NCBI GenBank assembly: GCA_003247575.1
Contig: QJZC01000054.1
Location: forward strand, 1 to 60,120
Length of the DNA stretch: 60,120 bases
Source of the DNA: Pseudomonadota bacterium
GTDB lineage: Bacteria; Myxococcota_A; UBA9160; SZUA-336
Reading direction: 5' to 3'
The notes beneath the pieces are model-generated. The model saw only the letters and a list, made by a program, of their open reading frames with translations. It was not told the DNA's origin and searched no databases. Below, one piece after another: positions 51,479 through 59,796 of the stretch (position 1 is the first letter of the stretch; every line of letters starts with the position of its first letter). A program made the translations under genes and the position numbers.

Positions 51479-53427
51479 CGTGGATATGGATCCTGATGTT
51501 CGCCGCGATCGTCGGCAACGGCTTCCGGCTGCGGGCGCGGGCTCGCGGATTCGGACGAATTTCTCCTGCCGAAGCGGTGCCCACCGGCTCCGCGCCCGAG
51601 GCGGGAGCAGCCTGTGAGACCGAGGGCTCCGAGTGCGAGGGCTCCGAGTGCGAGGACTCGGAGTCGGATGACTACGCCTGGCTGCTCGCAAAGGGCGTCG
51701 AGCTCGCTGCGCCCGAACGGGAGGCGGCGATCGCATTCGCTCGCGCGCGTGGGCTCGATGTGTTGGAGCTGGTTCCGCGCGATCTGTCGGTCGACCGGAG
51801 CCTGCTCTTGCTGCGTACGATCGATCCCGTGACCTATGCCCGGGATCCGTTGGTGCCCGGTCGCGGCGCGGGGCATGCGACGCTCGTGAAGCAGAGCGTG
51901 CTCGACCGAGCGCGCCTCACCGCCAGCGAGGGGATCGAGCCGAAGCAGTTCTCCGACAACACGACCACCCTGAAGGCCTATGCACCTCGGAGCTCGGATG
52001 TTGCGGTATCGGGGGGGCTGCGCGCGCTCGCCTCGAGCTCTCCCGACGCGCTCGCGTACTGGTGTGCGGTCTATGGGGAGAGCACGGGCATCGTCGTAGG
52101 GTTTCAGGTTCTCCAGTACCTCTTGTTCGCCGTCGGACTGTTCGTGGCACCTCTCTTTGCAGGGCTCGCGCTCGTGGCGTATCAGTTCCAGCCCTGGGTG
52201 ATCTTTTCTGGAAGTCCGATCGAGCCAGCCGATCTTGCCCGACAGCCCCTCGACCGCATCTTCCGGGCCATCGGATCCAGTTGGAGGATGTGGGCTGCCA
52301 AGCGCTCGCTCGCGCGGAAGGAATCCCCTGCTCGTAAGGCCGAGCGCGAGCGCGAAGCGGAGAGTCGCCGTGAGTACGAGCAACGGATGGCTGCCGGACC
52401 GGCGGGATTCTTCGAGCCGCGGCGAGAAGACTGTCCGCTGTGTGGGGCATCCGACCTCGAGCTGCGGCTCGAAGCACCGGATTTGTTCCACCACAAGCCC
52501 GGTTCCTTCCGGCTGGATCGCTGTGTGACGTGTGGGCACGTCTTTCAGAACCCGCGGCTTTCGTTCGACGGGCTCGACTTCTATTACAAGGACTTTTACG
52601 CCGGTGCCTTCGATGCTCCGATGGAGATCGCCTTCCAGTCGGGCGCCGAGGGGTATCGCGCTCGCGCCGAGGCGCTGCGCGGCCACGCCGTTCCGCACCG
52701 CTGGCTCGACGTCGGCACGGGACACGGACACTTTTGTCTGCTCGCGAAGGAAACCTGGCCAGAAACGCGTTTCGACGGCCTGGACATGGGAGAGAGCGTC
52801 GAGGAAGCCAAGCGACGCGGCTGGGTCACGGAAGGCTATCGCCAGATCTTCCCCGACGTCGCACCGAAGCTGGCGGGGGCTTACGACGTGGTGAGCATGC
52901 ATCACTATCTCGAGCACACGTTGGACCCGATGGCGGAGATCAGCGCGGCCGCTCGCGTTCTCGAGCCCGGTGGCCACCTGTTGATCGAGGTTCCCGATCC
53001 CGACTATCCGTATGCACGCATCTTCGGGCAGCGCTGGATCTCGTGGTTCCAACCTCAACATCTGCACTTCGTATCCCTCGAGAATCTCGAGAGGATCCTG
53101 CGTGAGCGAGGCTTCGAGCCGGTTGCCGCGGAGACGGGCGCAGCGCACATCCCGGTAGACATGAGCTTCTGGCTCTACTCCATGCTGGAAACGCTCGCGC
53201 CGCCGCTGGGCCTTCCCTGGCAACCACCGCAAACCCCCGGACGCTACGCGTGGCGGATCGTGGTCTTCAGCACCCTCGGCCCGTTGCTCGGTGTCACGCT
53301 CGTACTCGACAAGCTGCTCGGATCGTTCCTGCGAAAGAGCGGGAAGCACGGGAATACGTATCGGCTCCTGGCGAGGCGCGTCGAATCGCCTGCCGCAGCG
53401 GAGTCGAGTGAGCCGGCGCCGGCGTAG
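51475..53427 (+). CDS. Membrane-anchored zinc-finger SAM methyltransferase 2
   Basis: This 650-residue paralogue of the 42366 gene has the same order: MTWIWILMFAAIVGNGF helix, ERAEAAIAFARARGLDVLE-like domain, two membrane helices, a CPLCG/CVTCG zinc-ribbon near 319-355, then WLDVGTGHGHFC (near 411) and the methyltransferase core ending in SYRIL-like RLLAR. Between residues 35 and 65 it has an acidic repeat (EGSECEGSECEDSESDD) in place of the paralogue's linker. Two such enzymes flanking one synthase suggest two methylation steps, or one heterodimer. Confidence 0.87.
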   Translation: MTWIWILMFAAIVGNGFRLRARARGFGRISPAEAVPTGSAPEAGAACETEGSECEGSECEDSESDDYAWLLAKGVELAAPEREAAIAFARARGLDVLELVPRDLSVDRSLLLLRTIDPVTYARDPLVPGRGAGHATLVKQSVLDRARLTASEGIEPKQFSDNTTTLKAYAPRSSDVAVSGGLRALASSSPDALAYWCAVYGESTGIVVGFQVLQYLLFAVGLFVAPLFAGLALVAYQFQPWVIFSGSPIEPADLARQPLDRIFRAIGSSWRMWAAKRSLARKESPARKAEREREAESRREYEQRMAAGPAGFFEPRREDCPLCGASDLELRLEAPDLFHHKPGSFRLDRCVTCGHVFQNPRLSFDGLDFYYKDFYAGAFDAPMEIAFQSGAEGYRARAEALRGHAVPHRWLDVGTGHGHFCLLAKETWPETRFDGLDMGESVEEAKRRGWVTEGYRQIFPDVAPKLAGAYDVVSMHHYLEHTLDPMAEISAAARVLEPGGHLLIEVPDPDYPYARIFGQRWISWFQPQHLHFVSLENLERILRERGFEPVAAETGAAHIPVDMSFWLYSMLETLAPPLGLPWQPPQTPGRYAWRIVVFSTLGPLLGVTLVLDKLLGSFLRKSGKHGNTYRLLARRVESPAAAESSEPAPA

Positions 53428-53466
53428 CGACGGACGAAGTCCAATGTTGCTTCACGCCAATCGGCC

Positions 53467-55011
53467 GTGCGTCTCCGTCTCCGGGGCGTGCGCTATGCGA
53501 GCGGACAGAGTCCAGAGCGCCGAGCATCGCTGCGGCCGTTTCCGTTCGTCCGCGCTCCGGTCGCGAAGGTTCTGAAGTTGGTCTCGCCCCCCGCTGACAG
53601 GATCGATGTGTCGGACGACTTGCCCTTCGCCCCGCCTTCTGTTCAGCAAGGTTCTGTTCCGCAAGATTTCGTTCAGCCAGAGTCGTCGCTCAGACGTTCG
53701 CTGAGAGAGCTGTTCATTCGCTCACCCGGCGGCGCCAAGATCGCTGCGCTGGACGGTGCCCGTGCGATCGCCGTGCTGGTCGTCGTGATTCATCATGCTT
53801 GGCTCTCCCGATGCGGGCTCTTCCGCCACGACTGTCTTCCGGCGACGACCGGAGAGCCTCTTTCGGTCTACGCGCTCGGGCTGATCGTCGGGCATGGGGA
53901 TCTCGGGGTCGACATCTTCTTCGTCTTGAGCGGCTACCTGATCTTTTCCGTCCTCCATCGCTGGTTCGAGCGCCCGCAGCGTGCAGTGCGTGAAACCGTG
54001 CGTCGCTTTCTCTTGCGGCGCTTGCTTCGGATCTACCCTGCGCTGGTCGTGATGATCCCGCTCAACATGCTGCTGTTTTCGATCTATCCCGGCGCTGAGA
54101 CCGGAGCTCGGGCGATCCTCGACGGCTGCGCCACGTATGGGTGGAGCAACTACCTGCTGGTGAACAACGTAGCGGCCTTGGGAGGCAGTGTGCTCGGCAT
54201 CGGCGCCGAGGATCTGGGATGCGCTCCGTGGACCTGGTCCGTCGCGGTCGAATGGCAATTCTATCTGCTGAGCCCCTTCCTGGTCTGGCGGTACGCTGCC
54301 GTGCGCGCGCGAGCGCGCGAGCGTGGTCGCGCGCTCGAATGGTGGTGGGGCTCGGGATGGGTGTGTGTGCTCTTCGCTGCTGCGTTGGCCGCTGGGCTGG
54401 TCGGCGTTCTCGAGCTGGGCCTTCTGGCTCCAGGAATGCCGGACGCTCAGATGAGAGGGTACATGCAGTGGCTCTACAGCAACCCGCTGACTCGGTGCAC
54501 GCCGTATCTGATCGGAATGGCTGCGGCTGCCTACCGGCTCCACACCGATGGACGCGAACCCGGGCATGTCGCTCCGGTGAGCAGCTGGTGGCTGCGCGGG
54601 GCGCTCGCCACCGTCGCTGCGTTCTTCATTCTCGGGGTCTTGCCGTACTATCCGTGGCCTGCGCTCAATCTCTACCTGGCTGTCCTGGGACGTACGATGT
54701 TCAGTGCCGCTGTGGCCGTGCTTCTCGTGGTGGGCGCCAATGCAGGCCACAGCCGTTTTCGCTCCGTCCGACTGCTGCGTCATCCGGTGTGGTATCCACT
54801 CGCGCAGGCCAGCTACAGCGTGTATCTGTGGCAGTTCGTCGCCATCGAGGCCGCGCGTTGGGGGTTCGAGTCCGTTGGGCTCGTACCCTATCAGAGCGTG
54901 GCCATCTGGAGCCTCTTCGCGCTGATTGCAGTCTTCCTGAGCTTCGCGATCGGCGCGTTCAGCTACATGCTCATCGAGAGGCCCATGATGCGCGCGCGTC
55001 CCGCCGCTTGA
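53467..55011 (+). CDS. OafA/YrhL-type membrane acyltransferase (acyltransferase 3 family)
   Basis: This ~514-residue protein has about ten membrane helices. The family signature IAALDGARAIAVLVVVIHH contains the catalytic-type His and precedes GDLGVDIFFVLSGYLIF and LRIYPALVV. Acyltransferase-3 enzymes O-acylate sugars, antibiotics and lipids at the inner membrane. The start is uncertain: GTG 53467 gives a long polar N-terminus, while GTG 53608 follows ACAGGATC. It lies 40 bp after methyltransferase 2 and likely decorates the glycosyl part of the product. Confidence 0.88.
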   Translation: MRLRLRGVRYASGQSPERRASLRPFPFVRAPVAKVLKLVSPPADRIDVSDDLPFAPPSVQQGSVPQDFVQPESSLRRSLRELFIRSPGGAKIAALDGARAIAVLVVVIHHAWLSRCGLFRHDCLPATTGEPLSVYALGLIVGHGDLGVDIFFVLSGYLIFSVLHRWFERPQRAVRETVRRFLLRRLLRIYPALVVMIPLNMLLFSIYPGAETGARAILDGCATYGWSNYLLVNNVAALGGSVLGIGAEDLGCAPWTWSVAVEWQFYLLSPFLVWRYAAVRARARERGRALEWWWGSGWVCVLFAAALAAGLVGVLELGLLAPGMPDAQMRGYMQWLYSNPLTRCTPYLIGMAAAAYRLHTDGREPGHVAPVSSWWLRGALATVAAFFILGVLPYYPWPALNLYLAVLGRTMFSAAVAVLLVVGANAGHSRFRSVRLLRHPVWYPLAQASYSVYLWQFVAIEAARWGFESVGLVPYQSVAIWSLFALIAVFLSFAIGAFSYMLIERPMMRARPAA

Positions 55012-55053
55012 TCGGCTGTCGTCCAGGCTCGAATGCCCTGAACACGTCGAGGC

Positions 55054-56496
55054 CTACTCTCGCGGTTGCTCCCGTTCTTGCTCTCGCTCCTCCCCGCGGT
55101 CTCGATCGAGAGCACGAAGGCTCTTTCCATCCCATCCGGAGAGCGTCATGACCAGATCGATCACGGCGCGCGTGATGGGAAGCAGGCTGTCTTCGTGCAC
55201 CATCTCGAGCGTGTCTCCGATGTCGAAGAGGTACTCGGGCGCGGCCAGCAGCTGCACGATCGGCACACCTGCGGGATAGAGAAAGGCGCCGTCGGTCGGC
55301 GGGTTCTCGAACAGCGCCTTCGGAGGGAGGATCAGCGAACGACGCAGGTCGTGGTGCTGGATCACCTGCTCGACCGCGTCTTCCAAGGGCGCGATCCGCG
55401 AGGTGAACCACCAGCGCGGCGTCACCTGGTCACTCGGCCGGAGTACGCCGTTCTCGACGCGCGGCTCCCGAGCCACGTGTTCGAGGTGAACGGCCAAGAC
55501 GCTCTGATCGATCCGTGGTTGTTGCGACTGGACGAAGTGTCGGATGCCGGCGCCGTCCGACATGTGGCCCCCATTGAACAGGAACAGAAAGCCGAATGGG
55601 CGTTCGCTCCGGGGGATCCGCGACCAGTAGCGTGCCTGCGCCAGCACCAGCGCGATCCCGGAGCCGTCCTCCACGGCGCCGAGCCAGGGCGCATCGTGGT
55701 GGGTTCCGACGATCACCCACTCGTCGGACGCTCCCGGCAAGAGCGCGATCACGTTGTGCGAGACCGCACGGCGCTGCTCGGAGCGTGACCGGATCCGAGC
55801 CTCGACGCGAGCGCCGGACTCGATCGCGGCCAGCAGCTGCTGACCCGCTGCCGGGGAGATCCACACGCCCGGAAAGTCGCGCGAGATCGCGTCGTAGGGC
55901 ACGTAGTATTGCTCGGACTCCCACGACTGCCCGACGATCCCGATGAATCCACGGGCCCCAGCCTGCATCGCTGGCTCCATCACCGCCTGAATGCGCGGAC
56001 CGAAGGGTTGCGTGTGGACCAGCCGATCGAAGTTGCCCTCGGGATCGTAGCTGCGTGTGGCCAGATGATCGCGGAAGAGGGCGGTCGCAGGGGTCAGATG
56101 CCGATTCGCGTAGACGGCGATCTTGCCTTCGAGCGCACTCGCGTCGCCCGTCTCGTCGAACGTGTCGAGCGCGACTTCCGCGCGGATGTCGTCGGCGGGA
56201 GCCGAGAAGGGCAGTGGGAAGCAGCTCCACTGTGAGGCTTCTCCATCGATCCAGAGCTCGAGCTCTCCGCCGCCTTCTTCCCAGCGCACCACGTCGATCG
56301 GTTCGAGGTGGACGTCGTCCAGGCCCAGGGCTCGAAGCTCGCGTACCAGCCACTGCTCCGTGTCGGCGTCGGCCTCGAACCCGGGCCGACGCACGCCCCG
56401 CGACACCACGCTGCGAATCCACTCCATCATCTCGCCCGTGGTGGGGAGTGCCGTCTCGTCGCAGCGGGAGCGCAAGGTCGCACGTGTGTTTGTCAT
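55054..56496 (-). CDS. M28-family peptidase-like protein with altered metal motif
   Basis: This 480-residue protein begins at ATG 56496; the frame upstream is not coding. The N-terminal half has a PA-type insert; the C-terminal half is an M28 aminopeptidase domain. The first zinc motif is intact in THHDAPWLGAVEDGSG (His ~267, Asp ~276). The usual second motif, FxxEExGLxGS, reads LFNGGHMSDGAGIRHF, so both Glu residues (catalytic base and zinc ligand) are absent. It may be inactive, bind one metal, or belong to a non-peptidase branch. No signal peptide is visible. It is convergent with the acyltransferase gene. Confidence 0.8.
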   Translation of the reverse strand: MTNTRATLRSRCDETALPTTGEMMEWIRSVVSRGVRRPGFEADADTEQWLVRELRALGLDDVHLEPIDVVRWEEGGGELELWIDGEASQWSCFPLPFSAPADDIRAEVALDTFDETGDASALEGKIAVYANRHLTPATALFRDHLATRSYDPEGNFDRLVHTQPFGPRIQAVMEPAMQAGARGFIGIVGQSWESEQYYVPYDAISRDFPGVWISPAAGQQLLAAIESGARVEARIRSRSEQRRAVSHNVIALLPGASDEWVIVGTHHDAPWLGAVEDGSGIALVLAQARYWSRIPRSERPFGFLFLFNGGHMSDGAGIRHFVQSQQPRIDQSVLAVHLEHVAREPRVENGVLRPSDQVTPRWWFTSRIAPLEDAVEQVIQHHDLRRSLILPPKALFENPPTDGAFLYPAGVPIVQLLAAPEYLFDIGDTLEMVHEDSLLPITRAVIDLVMTLSGWDGKSLRALDRDRGEEREQEREQPRE

Positions 56497-56777
56497 GGCC
56501 CGTATTCTCTCCGATCGGATCGATCCCTGCACGCCGTGATCGACACAGCTCGAGCGGGTGCGAGATGCCGCACGGGTGACCTTGGCGGCCACGGTGGGGC
56601 CGTCTCGATCGCGCTCTCCGCCGAACTCGTCGATCGAAGGCCGATCGAAGCCGCCGATAGCGGCGACGCGATCTCCTCTCTGCCGACGCCCATGCGATAA
56701 TCGGAAGCCAGTAGATCTCGGCGTGCGGTTTTGCAGCCCTTTGCAGCCCTGTCTCGCAGCCACGGAAGAGAGAGCTC
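56497..56777. other. Gap upstream of the peptidase-like gene
   Basis: No gene is seen. It presumably contains its promoter on the minus strand. Confidence 0.35.
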
Positions 56778-56905
56778 GTGACCGATCCGCAAAGCGTTGG
56801 CCGCAAAACATCGGATTCACCGTGGGCGATTTCGCCTGCAACATCTATGGGTAGAGCGTCTCGCTGTATCTGCTCCTCTTCTATCCGGACGTGGTCGGGG
56901 TGTCA
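56778..56905 (+). pseudogene. N-terminal fragment of a GPH/MFS-type sugar-cation symporter
   Basis: GTG 56778 (after AGAGAGAGCTC) opens TDPQSVGRK. A frameshift at a run of A residues follows, then NIGFTVGDFACNIY, an in-frame TAG at 56851, and SVSLYLLLFYPDVVGV. This is the first helix of a glycoside-pentoside-hexuronide symporter. Nothing of the rest remains. At least two disabling changes are present. Confidence 0.7.
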
Positions 56906-57015
56906 CCCTGGCGGGAATCGCAGCACCCGACTTTGCTGCCGTGCTCGAGCCCGCGAATCCGCGACGACGCACCGCCGTCTGATGCCGGGAGGCCGGGATC
57001 GTTCAGGAGAGTGAC

Positions 57016-58896
57016 ATGGAGCATGATCGAAGCCTTGCACCGAAGAGCGCTCGAACTCCCTTCTGGACCAGCGTCGCCAGGGCCTTGGGCGCGCGCAGCG
57101 CGGGGCTGTCCCCCGCGGACGCCGAGTCCACTCGCGCCGCCGATCCGGACTCGCTGCGAACGACGACCGAGGGGACCGTGATCGGCTTCGCCGCGACCCC
57201 GGGGGCTCATGCGTGGTTTGGAATTCCGTTCGCAGAGCCGCCGCTCGGTGAGCTGCGCTGGAAGGCTCCATTGCCGCCGAAGCCGCGAGCGCATCGCCTC
57301 GAGGCCACGCGTGAGGGCAACGCCTGCTCCCAGGTCGCCAGCTCCTTGGGCGTGCCGGGCCCCAAGGGGAGCATCGTCGGGAGCGAGGATTGCCTGTATC
57401 TCAACGTCTGGGCACCGCGCCTGTCGCCTGGCGACCTAGCTGCGGGCGAAGCCCGGCTGCCCGTGATGGTCTGGATCCACGGCGGTGGCAACTCGATCGG
57501 GACGGGATCGAGCTTCGTCGGGTCTCGGTTGGCCAGTGCGCACGGTGTGATCGTCGTGACGGTGAACTATCGCTTGGGACCGCTGGGCTGGTTCCGTCAC
57601 CCCGCCCTACGCGCAGCCGACACGACGCCTGCCGACGACTCCGGAAACTTCGGCACGCTGGATCTGATCCGCGCGCTCGAATGGGTGAAGGGCAACGCGG
57701 CCGCGTTCGGAGGTGACCCCGAGCGGGTCACGATCTTCGGAGAATCCGCCGGAGGCGTGAACGTGTACACACTGCTCGCTTCACGGCTGGCGAAGGGGTT
57801 GTTTCAGCGAGCGATCGTTCAGAGCGGCATGCCTTCCGACGAGACGGTCGCGGTCGCCGAGAACCGAAAGGATGCGGAGACTCCGGGCAGCGCGACCAGC
57901 GGCAGAGAGATCTCGCTGCGCCTGCTGGTGAAGCGGGGGAGGGCCGCCGATCGGGCCGCGGCCGTCGCGCTCGAGGACTCACTGTCCGCGGACGAGCTTG
58001 CGCGCTTCCTCCGGTCCGTGTCGCCCGCCGAGCTGATCCAAGCGTACGAGTCCCCCGCGAACTCTCCGTTCCTGCAGCTGCCCCTGGTGTTTCGCGATGG
58101 CGACGTGCTGCCCCAGCAGGATCTGGCGGAGTATCTCGCTTCGCCCGCCGGGATCCCGTCCGTGCCCGTGATGCTCGGGACGAATCGCGACGAGATCCGG
58201 GCCTTTCAGCTCGGCGCCGGCGTCGGCATCAAGAAGTTCCTGGGGCTTTTCCCGCGGGCCGAGGACCCGGATCGATATCTGCGCTCGGCCTATTTTGGCA
58301 GTGCGATCTGGAAGGCGATGGGCGCCGACGAAGTGGCAGCCCACTGGGTGCGGTCGGGTTGGTCGAACGTCTGGGTCTATCGCTTCGACTGGGACGAGGA
58401 GCCGCGGAGCTTCGTGGGTGACCTCGCGCTCTTGCTCGGTGCAGGGCACGGAATGGAGGTGCCCTTCGTCTTCGGCCACTTCGAATATGGGGACGTCTCG
58501 CATCTGATCTTCACTGAGAAGAACGCCGCGGGGCGCGAGGCGCTCTCCGCCGCGATGATGTCCTATTGGACCGAGTTCGCGGCATCGGGAGACCCGGGAC
58601 GCGGGATGTCGAGCGGTCTGCCCCATTGGGAGCCTTGGAGCGAGGCGAGCGCGGATGCGCCTCGATTCATGATCCTGGACACGGAGAAGGACGGCGGACT
58701 CCGCATGTCGCAGACGCCGGTCACCCGCGATCGAATCGTGGAGGAGCTCGCGCAGGACGCGATCTTCGTGTCGACGGACGAGCGCTGCCAGCTGCTTCGC
58801 CTCGCTGCGGGCACGAACGGAGTGACGTTCAGACCCGAGCACTTCGAGCGAGTCAGCTGCTCGAATTCCAAGCCGCTCGCGCGTGGCGGGAGCTGA
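57016..58896 (+). CDS. Type-B carboxylesterase
   Basis: This 626-residue esterase of the carboxylesterase/para-nitrobenzyl esterase family has AWFGIPFAEPPLGELRW, SEDCLYLNVWAP, oxyanion HGGG near residue 155, nucleophile GESAGG near 242 and the catalytic His in GAGHGMEVPF. An Asn/Asp/Glu acid is expected in LGTNRDE. The N-terminal 45 residues show no clean signal peptide, although a short hydrophobic stretch exists. ATG 57016 follows AGGAGAGTGAC. It stands alone; its relation to the lipid cluster is unknown. Confidence 0.92.
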   Translation: MEHDRSLAPKSARTPFWTSVARALGARSAGLSPADAESTRAADPDSLRTTTEGTVIGFAATPGAHAWFGIPFAEPPLGELRWKAPLPPKPRAHRLEATREGNACSQVASSLGVPGPKGSIVGSEDCLYLNVWAPRLSPGDLAAGEARLPVMVWIHGGGNSIGTGSSFVGSRLASAHGVIVVTVNYRLGPLGWFRHPALRAADTTPADDSGNFGTLDLIRALEWVKGNAAAFGGDPERVTIFGESAGGVNVYTLLASRLAKGLFQRAIVQSGMPSDETVAVAENRKDAETPGSATSGREISLRLLVKRGRAADRAAAVALEDSLSADELARFLRSVSPAELIQAYESPANSPFLQLPLVFRDGDVLPQQDLAEYLASPAGIPSVPVMLGTNRDEIRAFQLGAGVGIKKFLGLFPRAEDPDRYLRSAYFGSAIWKAMGADEVAAHWVRSGWSNVWVYRFDWDEEPRSFVGDLALLLGAGHGMEVPFVFGHFEYGDVSHLIFTEKNAAGREALSAAMMSYWTEFAASGDPGRGMSSGLPHWEPWSEASADAPRFMILDTEKDGGLRMSQTPVTRDRIVEELAQDAIFVSTDERCQLLRLAAGTNGVTFRPEHFERVSCSNSKPLARGGS

Positions 58897-58998
58897 GCTG
58901 CGACGCTCTCCACGCGCTCTCTATTCGCGGTCCCGGTCCTGGGTCGTTCTTGCTCCGTGCTCGACGCTGCGGGGGCAGAGAAGCGTCGCGAGACCTCG

Positions 58999-59140
58999 CG
59001 CGTAGGAAAAAGAACGGGAGATGCCTTGGCCTCTCAGCTGGCGGGGTACGGGTGGGAGGAAGCTGAGTACTGCGAGACTGTAGGTGATCGCCTGCAGTCT
59101 CGTTGCGCAGAGACTGGGGCTTGAGTTGGGTTCCCAGCCC
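58999..59140 (+). repeat. Interspersed repeat copy R3
   Basis: The long form of the repeat, from GCGCGTAGGAAAAAGAACGG to TTGAGTTGGGTTCCCAGCCC. It replaces the 3' part of the tyrosine recombinase gene on its right. Confidence 0.85.
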
Positions 59141-59796
59141 TCCTTCGTAACGCCCGCTCGGCTTCTGGCCTTGTGATAGACACGCTGGGGCGTCGTCGCA
59201 TTGAGCGGGTGACCTCGATGCGGGGACGGGAACAGCCAGGACTGCGGACGCTCGGCCTGCCAGTAGAGCCGGAGCTGATCGAGCAGCCTTGGGGACAGGC
59301 CGACATAGCGATCCTTGGCCCCCTTGCCCTGCACGATCCGCAGCGTCATCCGGTCGGAGTCGATGTCCCGGACCTGCAGGTGCGTGAGCTCCCGCACGCG
59401 AAGCCCCGCCGCGTACGTGGTCATCAGGAGCGTGCGATGCTTGACGTTCTCGAGCGCCTCGAGGATGCGGCCCACCTCCTCACAGCTCAGGATCTGCGGC
59501 AGCCGGCCGGTCCGCTTCGGGGTGGGGATCCGGAACTTCTCGACGTTGCGGTGCAGCGTGTGGATCAGCAGGAAGCGGATGCCCGCGAGTGCGACATTGA
59601 CTGAGCCCCACGCGAGCTTGCGCTCCTCCAGCAAGTAGACGACGTAGTCGCGAACGTCGCTGTCGGTGATCCGATCGGGTGACCGTCGGTAGTAGCGCGT
59701 CAAACCCACGACCGCAGTGATGTACGACTCCTGCGTGCGTGGCGACAGCTTGCGAACCACCATCTCGCGACGCATCCGTTCTCGAAGAACTCCCAT
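59141..59796 (-). pseudogene. 3'-truncated tyrosine recombinase
   Basis: The ATG at 59796 follows GGGAGG. The ~218 remaining codons contain the N-terminal core-binding domain (LSPRTQESYITAVVGLTRYY, WGSVNVALAGIRFLL) and the start of the catalytic domain with the first catalytic Arg in YAAGLRVRELTHL and the beta-strand Lys in KGAKDRYVGLS. The sequence stops at SRAGVTK, exactly where the HALRH box, the second His and the nucleophile Tyr should follow; repeat R3 begins there instead. It resembles integrases often found beside IS91-like elements. It cannot be active. Confidence 0.85.

Noticed and set aside
51600..51670. Repeated GAGGGCTCCGAGTGC units considered as a CRISPR or regulatory array
   Set aside because: They are in-frame codon repeats giving an acidic linker, with no spacers.
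51394..53349. 651-codon open frame antisense to methyltransferase 2
   Set aside because: Mirror of the codon pattern of the real gene. It has no motifs or ribosome site.
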